Shown here piece after piece: positions 22,377-30,761 of a DNA stretch of 31,459 nt; position 1 is the stretch's first letter; the number at the start of each line of letters is the position of its first letter. The DNA comes from Actinomycetes bacterium (GTDB lineage Bacteria; Actinomycetota; Acidimicrobiia; Acidimicrobiales; Palsa-688), in assembly GCA_021808425.1 (NCBI GenBank), contig JAKBBS010000016.1, positions 1 to 31,459 on the forward strand. Reading direction: 5' to 3'. A program made the position numbers and the translations under genes. The notes beneath the pieces were generated by a model. That model was not told where the DNA came from. It saw only the letters and a list, made by a program, of their open reading frames with translations, and did no database searches.

Positions 22377-24713
22377 TTAATGCTTAAAGCGGAAAGAGCG
22401 GAAAGCATTGAGCTTTGTCGGGACCAGCCAGGTGTTGCTCTGCTCAGCGTGCCAGCGACCACCAACCCCGGTGACGTTGACGACGACATGGTCTGCTAGC
22501 ACCATCGGTTGATCGTGTAGGACTATGTTATATGTTCCCCTTCCGACGACTCCGTGTAAGGTCACGACGACCTTGGCGGTTGCGCCGGACGGCACGTCAA
22601 CATATCCGCTGTAAGTGTTGACCCCGAGTTCAGGGGTGCTGGCCAGTGCCGTATCCTTCCCGTTCACGGTCGCATTCGAGATAGTGAGCGGGCTGTAAAC
22701 GGAGAACCAGACGAGGTTGCTGCCGGGTGCAAGCCCGCTTCCGGCATAGCTACCTATGACCAGAGGTGAAAGTCCCTTGTCGGGCGCCGAGTTGTGCAAG
22801 GTCGCCGTGACCGTGGACTGGACAGCGCCGCTGGCAGGGTTGTATTCGACGTTGTCTGAGATGGAGCGCTGCATGTATGCGTCGGTTTTGTTGTTTGCTG
22901 CATTCTGGGTTATCACAGACAGAAGGTCCCCGCCGTTTGTAGTGGGGAAGGCGCCTGCGAGGCCGGTTGCGTAGAGGAGGGTCCGGTCGCTCGGGTGGAT
23001 GCTCCAAAAGAGTAAGTCCCCTGTGGCGACATCTGGTGCCAGGTCGCCAACGAGCGTCCTGATCCCGGGTAGCGTTCCACCGGCGAGGCGACCTGCGGCA
23101 AGCTTGAGAGCGTCCGCGAGTGCCGCTTTGCGTGCAGCTTGGTCCGCCACGGTTGGATATTTCGCGTACTGGCCTTCGAGGAGCATCTGCTCTGTGTTGG
23201 CTCCGGTAAGGGTGCCGAAACCTGGAACTTGGAGGGGGCCCGTGGCGTTGAGTATCGAGGCCACGGACTTTGCATCGAGAATCAGCATTCCGTCGATCGG
23301 GTGATGTCCGACCTCCTCGTAGAGCTGTGACACGACTGATGTCACCGTAGGAAGGTCGGGCGAATACGGCACGTCGATGAAAGTATCCTGCGGTTTGAAC
23401 TGTCCGTAGCGTGCCAGGTAGGACGGTGGACCGCTCAGGTGACCGCCTCCCTTCGCCTGGAGCTGATTGGCTATCGTCCCAGCGTCACCGAAGCTGGTCA
23501 GTTGGATATGGCCATTCGTGGCTGTCAGCTCGCCGTACCAGACGAGCAGCCCTCCGAGTCCTCTGCTCTCGGCCGGGTCCAGAAAGCCAACGAAATAACG
23601 GCGAGTACCGTCAGCTCCAAGAAGGGAAGGCGCGTCCCGGACCGCCATCGATGCGAGCCTGGTGAATTTAGTTACTTTCGTAATGTCTGATTGAAGTTTG
23701 GCAATTTTAGAAGCAATCGGTGCTAATTGCCAAGGTGATGAGACGGTGGCCAGGCGAGACGAACCACTAGCGAGGGCAGCGTGAAGATTGTTGATCGGCG
23801 TGTCGAGCGCACGAACGGCAGCGAGGTCAATTGCGCCGTTGGTCACATGAAGCTGCGAGAAATCAATCGCTGACGCATTTGCCTGAGCCGCAGCTGAGAT
23901 ATTGCGCGCCACCGATACCGAGACAGTGAGTGCCTGACGCTGTTGAGCGACGAGCGGCACGACAGCAGCTCCCGCAGTCCACCAAGAGTTGAGCGTTCTG
24001 CCCGCTGCAGTGAGTTCCGCCGTGGCAACCTTCAGCTGACTCGTCGCTTCAGCAAGATTCCCGGACTTCAGCGTCGCTAGGGCGCCTTGAGCGGTAGAGC
24101 TGCCCTGGTCGACTTGTGTCCGGACCATGAGTGCGGCGACGCCAACCGCTACCGCAGATGCCGAAGCTCCGACTGCAAGACACGCTCCCACGACTGTTGC
24201 CCATTGGCGCACCCGCAACGGCAGCGACCGCGTCGACGAGACGAGCAGCGGCACGATCGCAATGCACGCGGCGCCTGCAGTGGCCCCTTGGAAGCCGAGC
24301 GGTGGCAGATGCAGCAGGACCTGCACCGATAGCGCGGCTGACGCAGAACCCAAGGCGGGCGATGCGTCGGCAGTAAAGGTCCCTCCGACTGCTATGAGGA
24401 GGCACAACGCCCCGGCGATGAGAAGCGACCCTCGGCTGAGCGCAGCTGCAACGACAGCGAGCCACAGGAGGCTGCCTCTGCTCGCCCGTGAACCGGCGTA
24501 AGCTCCAATACCGCCTACGAGTGCGGGATACAGGTGATCGAGGAAGGCCATCCCAGTGGGGTGAACGTTCGCGGTCGACGCCGTGACATATGACGCGGCT
24601 GCAATCAAGGTCGGGAGTGGGAACTCCGGTCCGTGGGTCCTCAGGCGCGCAATTCGTGCGAGCGCAGCGCTCGTGGTAGTCCACGGCGATACGCGCACCT
24701 CACCTATCGCCAC
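22377..24713 (-). CDS. DUF4012 membrane protein
   Basis: A 778-residue protein. Several hydrophobic segments fall between residues about 33 and 197 (33-46, 82-112, 128-160, 170-195). A region of about 160 residues follows that is Ala/Ser/Thr-rich and predicted helical. Then comes the DUF4012 core, recognised by 'FVGFLDPAESRGLGGLLVWY' (374-393) and by the later 'GMLILDAKSVASILNATGPL'. The C-terminal 150 residues look like beta-rich domains. The family is widespread in actinobacteria and often lies in polysaccharide loci; its molecular function is not established to my knowledge. The large C-terminal part is probably outside the cell. The start is a GTG at 24713, with a second GTG five codons in. 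It is divergent from the tandem hydrolase and upstream of the LAFTG stalk gene. Confidence 0.85.
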   Translation of the reverse strand: MAIGEVRVSPWTTTSAALARIARLRTHGPEFPLPTLIAAASYVTASTANVHPTGMAFLDHLYPALVGGIGAYAGSRASRGSLLWLAVVAAALSRGSLLIAGALCLLIAVGGTFTADASPALGSASAALSVQVLLHLPPLGFQGATAGAACIAIVPLLVSSTRSLPLRVRQWATVVGACLAVGASASAVAVGVAALMVRTQVDQGSSTAQGALATLKSGNLAEATSQLKVATAELTAAGRTLNSWWTAGAAVVPLVAQQRQALTVSVSVARNISAAAQANASAIDFSQLHVTNGAIDLAAVRALDTPINNLHAALASGSSRLATVSSPWQLAPIASKIAKLQSDITKVTKFTRLASMAVRDAPSLLGADGTRRYFVGFLDPAESRGLGGLLVWYGELTATNGHIQLTSFGDAGTIANQLQAKGGGHLSGPPSYLARYGQFKPQDTFIDVPYSPDLPTVTSVVSQLYEEVGHHPIDGMLILDAKSVASILNATGPLQVPGFGTLTGANTEQMLLEGQYAKYPTVADQAARKAALADALKLAAGRLAGGTLPGIRTLVGDLAPDVATGDLLFWSIHPSDRTLLYATGLAGAFPTTNGGDLLSVITQNAANNKTDAYMQRSISDNVEYNPASGAVQSTVTATLHNSAPDKGLSPLVIGSYAGSGLAPGSNLVWFSVYSPLTISNATVNGKDTALASTPELGVNTYSGYVDVPSGATAKVVVTLHGVVGRGTYNIVLHDQPMVLADHVVVNVTGVGGRWHAEQSNTWLVPTKLNAFRSFRFKH

Positions 24714-24750
24714 GGCGGCAGTAGATGTTCCACGATCACAAGTTAAGGTA

Positions 24751-24764
24751 TCGGCAGATGCCGA
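24751..24764. promoter_or_regulatory. Small dyad in the divergent DUF4012/hydrolase promoter region
   Basis: TCGGCA-GA-TGCCGA is a perfect 6-bp dyad with a 2-bp centre. It sits in the short gap between the divergent DUF4012 gene and the tandem alpha/beta-hydrolase gene. The position is right for an operator controlling both genes. No convincing -35/-10 hexamers were identified around it. Confidence 0.3.
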
Positions 24765-24822
24765 CCGACACCGAAGGGTGAGTTGGCTTTGCGGATATGG
24801 ACATCAGGTACCTCACCTCGCC

Positions 24823-26535
24823 ATGTTGACTGACCCACTTTGGATAGGTTCCGGTCGTCCACTCGCAGCTTGGCTGCATCGCCCTGAGGACTCAATGGTG
24901 CATGCCATCGCAGTCGCCTGCGGCCCGGTACTCGGCGAGGATGCTACGAAGGGACGGATGGCCTTCATTGCCCTTGCAGAGATACTGTCCGAAAGCGGTA
25001 TCGCTCTGCTTCGCTTCGACTACGAAGGAACTGGTGATTCGGCGGGGAGTTCCATGGATTTCGGTCAGGTCCAGCGGTGGCGCGATAGTGTCAGGAACGC
25101 AGTCGACTTCGCGTGTCAGATCACCCCCGCGCCGTGCATTCTCGTCGGTATGCGACTCGGGTCGATATTTGCAGCTGATGTAGCGCAAGAGGATAGTCGG
25201 ATCAGAGGGATCGTTCTTTGGGATCCGGTGTTCAGTGCAAGGCGCTACCTGCGTGAGCAAAAGATCTTCGTTTCCTCTGTATTCGGCGTTGCCCAGCCTA
25301 AAGGCGGCTCGTTCGCAGGTGCGGGCTACACGCTTGGTCGCGATTCGGTTGTGGACCTCGAAGGACTAGTGCTCAGAAATCCTGACGGCAGGGTGGCGGA
25401 TCGCACCGCCAGTGTGCTGATCGCCACACGTGTAGGAGACCGGTCCGGCGCGCCGGCGGTCGCCAACTTCGCCAAGGTTGGTGCGGAGAGGCTGGAGCTG
25501 CGCGGACAAGCCGCGCTCATGGAATTGCCTCCGCATGAAGTGCGGCCTGACCGGGCGGACCTTCTGGCCATCGCCGAGTGGATCTCTGAGCGCTCCGGGA
25601 CGGCCAAGTGGCCGGCCGCACCTTCGATCGTCGAACACGCAGAGATGCCCGTGCAGGTCGAATCGGCGACACAATGGGGTCCGTCGCTCGTCGATCCCCC
25701 TAAGGTGATCGAGCGCTTTTGCCAGCTTGGCAGCGTCCCATTGTATGGAGTCGAAACTGATCCGGGCGACGCCGGTAGCGCGCTCGCAAGGGTCGTGTTC
25801 TTGAGTGCAGGAGCTCTTGAGCGCTTCGGTCCCGGGCGCCTTTGGGTCGAGCTTGCTCGTATCCTGGCAACAAAAGGCGTAGCTTCGATCAGGATCGACA
25901 ACAGTGGTGTCGGAGACACGCCTTCGCGCAATGGGTTGCGGCGGGGAGTCATGTTCGACCCGGGTGCGCTGACCGACCTTGGCGATATTTGCGAGGCACT
26001 GGATGCGCCAAACGGATCGGGACTTATCTTTGTCGGGTTATCATCGGGGGCATATCACGCGGCAGAGGCAGGCTTGTCACTTCAGCCGACTGCAATATGC
26101 ATGGTGAACGGCTCCGCGTTAGAGAGTCCACCGGAGCTTAGTCGTGGAGATCGGGTCGATCCGAGACGGCGGGCCTATAAGCCTATGTGGCCCGCCTTTC
26201 GGCATCTGGCGGTGTCTCACAAGCGACTTGCGAAAGTCGTCTGGCACGTCGTAGGAAACGTCGCCGTCTCTGCTTCCCCGGCGTCGATCCCTGTCCGGAT
26301 CGCCGAGAGGGGAGTCAATGTACTTACGTTGGCGACCGGCGCGGATAGGGGTGCGTTCGGCGGTAACCTTTACTGGTTCGTGCGAGGCAGAAGAGCCCGT
26401 CGTCGGGGGAAGCTCGAGGAATACCGCTTTGCAATAGAGGACCATCCGCTTTATACGGAGGACGCAAGAAGAGTCGTGGGGCGCGTCCTACTAGATTTCC
26501 TTGTAGAGCACGCGACGTCGGGCACCTTTCAGTAA
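24823..26535 (+). CDS. Tandem alpha/beta-hydrolase protein
   Basis: About 570 residues containing two consecutive alpha/beta-hydrolase-like domains. Domain 1 (about 1-260) has 'LLRFDYEGTGDSAGS' (62-76) and, at the nucleophile elbow, 'LVGMRLGS' (109-113 = GMRLG) with no Ser. That elbow resembles the G-x-R-x-G form of exosortase-system-associated hydrolases. Domain 2 (about 300-570) has 'IRIDNSGVGDTPS' and a proper elbow 'FVGLSSGAYHA' with candidate nucleophile Ser407. A possible catalytic His541 lies in 'IEDHPLYTEDARR'. Such enzymes hydrolyse or transfer acyl groups in the cytoplasm; the substrate is unknown, but acyl-carrier or polysaccharide acyl chemistry would fit the neighbours. The frame is open upstream, and a GTG at 24778 would add 15 residues. 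I start at the ATG just before 'DPLWIGSGRPLAAWLHRP'. It is probably co-transcribed with the following oxidoreductase gene. Confidence 0.82.
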   Translation: MLTDPLWIGSGRPLAAWLHRPEDSMVHAIAVACGPVLGEDATKGRMAFIALAEILSESGIALLRFDYEGTGDSAGSSMDFGQVQRWRDSVRNAVDFACQITPAPCILVGMRLGSIFAADVAQEDSRIRGIVLWDPVFSARRYLREQKIFVSSVFGVAQPKGGSFAGAGYTLGRDSVVDLEGLVLRNPDGRVADRTASVLIATRVGDRSGAPAVANFAKVGAERLELRGQAALMELPPHEVRPDRADLLAIAEWISERSGTAKWPAAPSIVEHAEMPVQVESATQWGPSLVDPPKVIERFCQLGSVPLYGVETDPGDAGSALARVVFLSAGALERFGPGRLWVELARILATKGVASIRIDNSGVGDTPSRNGLRRGVMFDPGALTDLGDICEALDAPNGSGLIFVGLSSGAYHAAEAGLSLQPTAICMVNGSALESPPELSRGDRVDPRRRAYKPMWPAFRHLAVSHKRLAKVVWHVVGNVAVSASPASIPVRIAERGVNVLTLATGADRGAFGGNLYWFVRGRRARRRGKLEEYRFAIEDHPLYTEDARRVVGRVLLDFLVEHATSGTFQ

Positions 26536-26603
26536 CGAGGCTTTTGGCCCGATAACTGTTCCGTGAAGCCGGTGGAAGCTAGGAACGAGCCCGGGGCCAC
26601 GAG

Positions 26604-28448
26604 ATGCCTCGGGGTCAAGACAGGCCGTGGTCGGCAGTGACGCGCGTTGCCGTCATCGGCCTCGGTCCGTGGGGCTTGGCAGTGGTCGAGCGACTAGTCG
26701 ATGTTGCGCGGCAAAATCGCGCCTCGCTCGCCGTCGAGGTCGTCCAGCCTGGCACTCCGGGTAGCGGCGTCTACAGCATCGATCAGCCCGATTATCTGAT
26801 CTTGAACAACGCGTGCGGACAGCTCTCGTTGTATACCTTGGGCGAAGGATCCGAGGTTCCGTACGGCCTGAGCTTCTACGAGTGGGTGACAAGAGAAGGC
26901 TACCGGTGGGTCGGCGACGAATGCCGTCGAGATCCCAGGGGCCGGCCGATCAGCCCGTCTGACTTCCTGCCCCGACGGTTGATGGGGGAGTACCTCCAGT
27001 GGTTCTATCGGACGTTGGCAACGTCACTTCCCTCCAACGTTGAGATCCGCCACCACGATGCTTCAGCGCTCGACGTAGCACTCGGTAGCGACGGGCGAGA
27101 GGTCGTCGTACTAAGCGATGGGCGACTGCTCGCCGTCGACCACGTCGTCCTCACTACGGGACACACCGAAAACATCGAAGAGGCCGACACCGAGGAGCGT
27201 CCGAGGTCGCTTAGGCCGTACCCCGTGCCATACCTCGTGTCGGTCGTGGCACCCACAGAAACGGTTGCAGTCTCTGGAATGGGACTCGTTGCGTTCGACG
27301 TGGTGGCAGCGCTTACTACTGGAAGGGGTGGACGCTTCGTAGATTCGGCCGAAGCGGGGCGCCTTCGATACCTGAGTGGAGGAGCTGAACCGACGATCTG
27401 TCTCTATTCGAGGTCAGGCGTACCCTACTGCGCAAAGGCGACGCACGGTATCGACCCGACGGGTTCCTACGATCCCGTGATCTTCACCGCGACAGCAACG
27501 GCGGCAATGGCGCGAACAGATGACGGGCTGCGGAGGGAGCTTGACTTTCGAAACGACCTTCTTCCGCTGATAGTTTCCGAGATGCAGGTCCGATTTCACG
27601 CTCAGCGTGCGCAGAGGATCGCCGGGGCAGAGGCGGCCCGACACGTTGTAGCGGACCTGGAAGTCGCCTGGCAGAGCGGAACTTTCGCGAAGGTCCTAGA
27701 GGATCTCGAGGCGATGCACGGTACTTTCGTAGCGGAGGAGAATCTCTTTGCTGGGAACGGTATTGAGTTCGCTTCGAGTGATCTGTACCAGTCCTGGGCC
27801 AAGCAGGCGTTGGAAGCGGACCTTGACGAGGCTCTCGACCCGATGGGCAGTCCCGTCAAGGCGGCACAGGAGACCACCCGCATTCTTCGCGACCGAATTC
27901 GCGGTCTTATCGAATTCGGTGGGCTGTCAGCGGAATCGTATGTCGATTTCTGCTCGACGATCCGAGGGCGCCTCAACCGGCTGGAGGCAGGACCACCAGC
28001 AATTCGCTCGCAGCAGTTGCTCGCCTTGATAGATGCAGGTGTAGTACGGATGCCGTTTGGGCCAAACCCCCGCCTTCGAAGGACCACAGGTGGGGTTCGG
28101 ATAGAGTCGACAAAGCTTGATGAGGGCATTGGCATAACAGTTGACCGAGTGATCAGAGGACATCTGGACATGCCGTCACTAGCGAATTCGCAAGCACCTC
28201 TGCTGAGGCGCCTCGCCGACGCCGGACGAATGCGCCAGATGCACTACGGAGCAAGCGAGGTCGGAAGCGTTTGCCTCGATCAGTCCTTTCACCCTATAGA
28301 CTCGTACGGCCGGCCGCAGGAGCATCTGTGGATCCTCGGAGTCCTCAGCGAGGGGACAAGATACTTCACACACTATCTACCTTCGCCACAGAGCCGGCTG
28401 CGTGCCGTATTGGACGCAGACCTTTGCGCGAGGTCTATTGTCAGCTAG
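26604..28448 (+). CDS. FAD/NAD(P)-binding oxidoreductase
   Basis: A 614-residue protein. The first nucleotide-binding motif is at the N-terminus ('VAVIGLGPWGLAVVERL', GxGxxG at 19-24). 'GVYSIDQPDYLILNNACGQLSLY' follows, typical of the FAD/NAD(P)-binding family of the HpyO type (Pfam NAD_binding_9). A 'VVLTTGHTEN' segment and a second Rossmann-like stretch 'VAVSGMGLVAFDVVAAL' come next. The C-terminal half is helical with 'GVLSEGTRYFTHYLPSPQSR' near the end, where such proteins close the active site. It probably oxidises or hydroxylates a small substrate using FAD. Experimentally characterised members are few, so no substrate is claimed. It follows the tandem hydrolase by 68 nt on the same strand and converges with the MetY-like gene 4 nt away. 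A GTG at 26637 is an alternative start. Confidence 0.85.
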   Translation: MPRGQDRPWSAVTRVAVIGLGPWGLAVVERLVDVARQNRASLAVEVVQPGTPGSGVYSIDQPDYLILNNACGQLSLYTLGEGSEVPYGLSFYEWVTREGYRWVGDECRRDPRGRPISPSDFLPRRLMGEYLQWFYRTLATSLPSNVEIRHHDASALDVALGSDGREVVVLSDGRLLAVDHVVLTTGHTENIEEADTEERPRSLRPYPVPYLVSVVAPTETVAVSGMGLVAFDVVAALTTGRGGRFVDSAEAGRLRYLSGGAEPTICLYSRSGVPYCAKATHGIDPTGSYDPVIFTATATAAMARTDDGLRRELDFRNDLLPLIVSEMQVRFHAQRAQRIAGAEAARHVVADLEVAWQSGTFAKVLEDLEAMHGTFVAEENLFAGNGIEFASSDLYQSWAKQALEADLDEALDPMGSPVKAAQETTRILRDRIRGLIEFGGLSAESYVDFCSTIRGRLNRLEAGPPAIRSQQLLALIDAGVVRMPFGPNPRLRRTTGGVRIESTKLDEGIGITVDRVIRGHLDMPSLANSQAPLLRRLADAGRMRQMHYGASEVGSVCLDQSFHPIDSYGRPQEHLWILGVLSEGTRYFTHYLPSPQSRLRAVLDADLCARSIVS

Positions 28449-28452
28449 GTGA

Positions 28453-29736
28453 TTAACTTGAAGTCTTGACTGCGGCGTCTAGTGCAGCGTCGATGTCTTC
28501 AAGGATGTCGTCGATATGCTCAATCCCGACGGACAGGCGGACTGCGTCAGCTGTTATCCCGGCCGCTGCGAGCTCGTGAGGCTTGAGCTGGCGGTGAGTC
28601 GTGGAGGCGGGGTGACTCACCAACGATTTGGCATCGCCGAGGTTGACCAAACGCTTGAGAAGGGCTACCGAGTCGAAGAAGGCGATGGCAGCCGTGAAGC
28701 CACCGACGGGACCGAACGTCAAGATCGACGGAACTCTTCCGCCAAGGTAGCGGCGGCATAAAGCATGGTGGGGGTTGTCGGCGAATCCGGCGTAGCCCAC
28801 CCACGCAACCCTGGTGTCCTGCGCAAGGTATTCGGCGACTGTTCGGGCGTTCGCCTCGTGGCGGTCGAGTCGAACTGCCAAAGTCTCGAGCCCTTGGAGC
28901 AGATGGAAGGCTGACATCGGGGAAAGGGTCGCACCGGTGTTTCGTAGCGTAACGCTGCGGGCTCGCACTGCGAACGCACGATCTGGGAAGTCACGCGCGA
29001 AGACGACGTCGTGGAATGCCGGCTCCGGCTCGCTGAACATCGGGAAGCGATTGGCGTGCGCGGCCCACGGGAAACGCCCGGAATCGATGATGACCCCACC
29101 CAATGTTGTACCGTGGCCCCCGACGAACTTGGTCAGTGAGTGGACGACAACGTCAGCTCCAAAGCTGATCGGCTTCAACATCAGAGGCGTTGCGACTGTG
29201 TTGTCGGTTATGACTGGGACTCCACGACTGTGGGCAAGCTCGGCCACTGCTTCGATGTCCACGACGTTTCCGGCTGGGTTTCCTACAGTCTCGAAGAACA
29301 CAGCGCACGTTCGGTCGTCGATGAGCGACGAAATGGCGTGCGGGTTGTCACTGTCCGCAAAGCGCGTTTCGATTCCGAACGTCGGAAGTACATGCGCAAG
29401 GTAGGTGTAGGTGGCTCCGTAGAGTTGAGGAGCTGCCACTATGTTCATGCCCGACCTAGCAACGGTGAGTAGGGCGTAGCTTACGGCGGCCATTCCGGAG
29501 GCGACGGCCAGAGCCGCGGTGCCACCCTCGAGGGCCGTCATTCGCTGTTCGAGGACGTCGTTTGTCGGGTTGTTGATCCGGTTGTAATGGAACCCGGGTG
29601 TCTGGATGTCGAAAACAGCCCCGGCGTGCGCTGCATCGATAAAGTCGTGCGCTATGGTTTGGTGTATCGGCACCGCCACTGCACGAGTCAAGTCCCCCGA
29701 GTAGCCACCGTGAATTGCTATCGTCTCGTCACGCAA
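28453..29736 (-). CDS. metY: O-acylhomoserine sulfhydrylase-like PLP enzyme (MetY family)
   Basis: A 427-residue Cys/Met-metabolism PLP enzyme of normal length. 'RDETIAIHGGYSGDLTRAVAVPIHQT' is the family start, and 'YNRINNPTNDVLEQRMTALEGG' (51-72) binds the cofactor phosphate. 'VITDNTVATP' (175-184) holds the PLP-nitrogen Asp178. 'VVVHSLTKFVGGHGTTLGG' (196-214) has the Schiff-base Lys203. The family replaces the acyloxy group of O-acetyl- or O-succinyl-homoserine with a nucleophile, normally sulfide, to give homocysteine. The TTG start overlaps the stop of the MetA-like gene by 8 nt, so the pair makes and uses the activated homoserine. Family assignment is firm. The true nucleophile in this locus could differ from sulfide, since sister enzymes accept other thiols or alcohols. 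Confidence 0.92.
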   Translation of the reverse strand: MRDETIAIHGGYSGDLTRAVAVPIHQTIAHDFIDAAHAGAVFDIQTPGFHYNRINNPTNDVLEQRMTALEGGTAALAVASGMAAVSYALLTVARSGMNIVAAPQLYGATYTYLAHVLPTFGIETRFADSDNPHAISSLIDDRTCAVFFETVGNPAGNVVDIEAVAELAHSRGVPVITDNTVATPLMLKPISFGADVVVHSLTKFVGGHGTTLGGVIIDSGRFPWAAHANRFPMFSEPEPAFHDVVFARDFPDRAFAVRARSVTLRNTGATLSPMSAFHLLQGLETLAVRLDRHEANARTVAEYLAQDTRVAWVGYAGFADNPHHALCRRYLGGRVPSILTFGPVGGFTAAIAFFDSVALLKRLVNLGDAKSLVSHPASTTHRQLKPHELAAAGITADAVRLSVGIEHIDDILEDIDAALDAAVKTSS

Positions 29737-30706
29737 CGCTCGAACTGACCTTGTCTCTCGTTATCCCCATCCAGTTGTGATAGATGCGACGGGCGTGAGG
29801 GCGCCATGACGCCGTAGCTCGCCGGGCAATCAATTCGAAGTCGGGGAATTCCACCGGGGTGTTCGCGAGGATTGCTGAGTGGAAGTCTTCGAGCCGCCGC
29901 ATATCGACTGGTGCAGCACAGCCGTTTGGCAGCCGCGGGATGTCGATTTGGGCATGTTCTAGCCAACGACGTACGTCGCGGCGGTATTCGAGGAGAAGAC
30001 TCGATGGGTCGTATTCAGGATGGCCCTGCATCAGTACCAGCTCGGAGTGTCCGACTCGCTTGGATGCAACAGTCCAACCGAAGTGAACCGAGGCTAGGTG
30101 TATTTGGTATCCGGCTGACTGAATGAGCTCTGTCGGGACATCGTTGAAGCGGGATTGGGGCATGTGCAGCTTGGCGGGGAGGCCTTCGGTCAAAAGCGTA
30201 TGGCTCCTGACGGCTTGGAGCAAGACGCCTGTCTGTTTCTGCTTGAGGCGACGCCGATCAAGCCCGTCGAACAACGCAACGGCAGCGTGTGCAGCGAGGC
30301 AAGAGGCAACCACTACGGTGGCTGTATTGCATGCCCACTCCAGGAGTCTCGCCATCTCGTCCCAGGATGGCTCGTCTTCGGTCGGGCCCGGGTGCGGTGC
30401 GCCGCCGGTGACGATTACTGCATCAGGGGTGGTGGAGTAGATGTTCTCGATGTCAAAATATCCCGGGATCTGCCTCTCGTTGAATTCCGCGACTTGGTGA
30501 GGCACGACGAATCGTCTGCAGGTGACGGGGATGGGGGACGTTTCAGCGACCAATCCGAGAAACTGCCTCTCGGCGGCAGCGAAGGCCGAAGGCGGCATGT
30601 TGTTGACGAACGCGACTTCCAGATTGCGCTTCGCCTCGCGTTTGAGAATGCCGTTACTTGACCTGGAAGGGTCCACAGTGGCCTCTTCGGCGTCCCAGTG
30701 GAGCAT
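29729..30706 (-). CDS. Homoserine O-acyltransferase-like protein (MetA family)
   Basis: A 325-residue enzyme of the MetA/class-I-amidotransferase-like fold. 'VAFVNNMPPSAFAAAERQFL' (31-50) is the MetA opening. The nucleophile is Cys136 in 'VVVASCLAAHAAV'. His229 and Glu231 lie in 'LMQGHPEYDPSSLLLEYRRDV', and 'MPQSRFNDVP' supplies the Arg contact. It acylates homoserine at oxygen with an acyl-CoA, feeding the adjacent MetY-like enzyme. In characterised MetA proteins the segment after 'TGAP' reads G (succinyl-CoA) or E (acetyl-CoA) at one deciding position. Here it reads 'TGGAPHPGPTEDEPSW', which fits neither simply. The acyl donor is therefore open. The ATG start has only a weak ribosome site. 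The gene ends in an 8-nt overlap with metY and follows the adenylation-domain gene by 55 nt on the same strand. Confidence 0.88.
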   Translation of the reverse strand: MLHWDAEEATVDPSRSSNGILKREAKRNLEVAFVNNMPPSAFAAAERQFLGLVAETSPIPVTCRRFVVPHQVAEFNERQIPGYFDIENIYSTTPDAVIVTGGAPHPGPTEDEPSWDEMARLLEWACNTATVVVASCLAAHAAVALFDGLDRRRLKQKQTGVLLQAVRSHTLLTEGLPAKLHMPQSRFNDVPTELIQSAGYQIHLASVHFGWTVASKRVGHSELVLMQGHPEYDPSSLLLEYRRDVRRWLEHAQIDIPRLPNGCAAPVDMRRLEDFHSAILANTPVEFPDFELIARRATASWRPHARRIYHNWMGITRDKVSSSVA

Positions 30707-30761
30707 CTGAAGTTGGTTCTTCTATCGCATCTCTGCCCTGCTCGAAGCGGACGCGGCACAG

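Noticed and set aside
24583..24822. N-terminal extension of the tandem hydrolase
   Set aside because: It runs over the start of the DUF4012 gene on the other strand and has no conserved content. The family-like sequence begins at about 24823.
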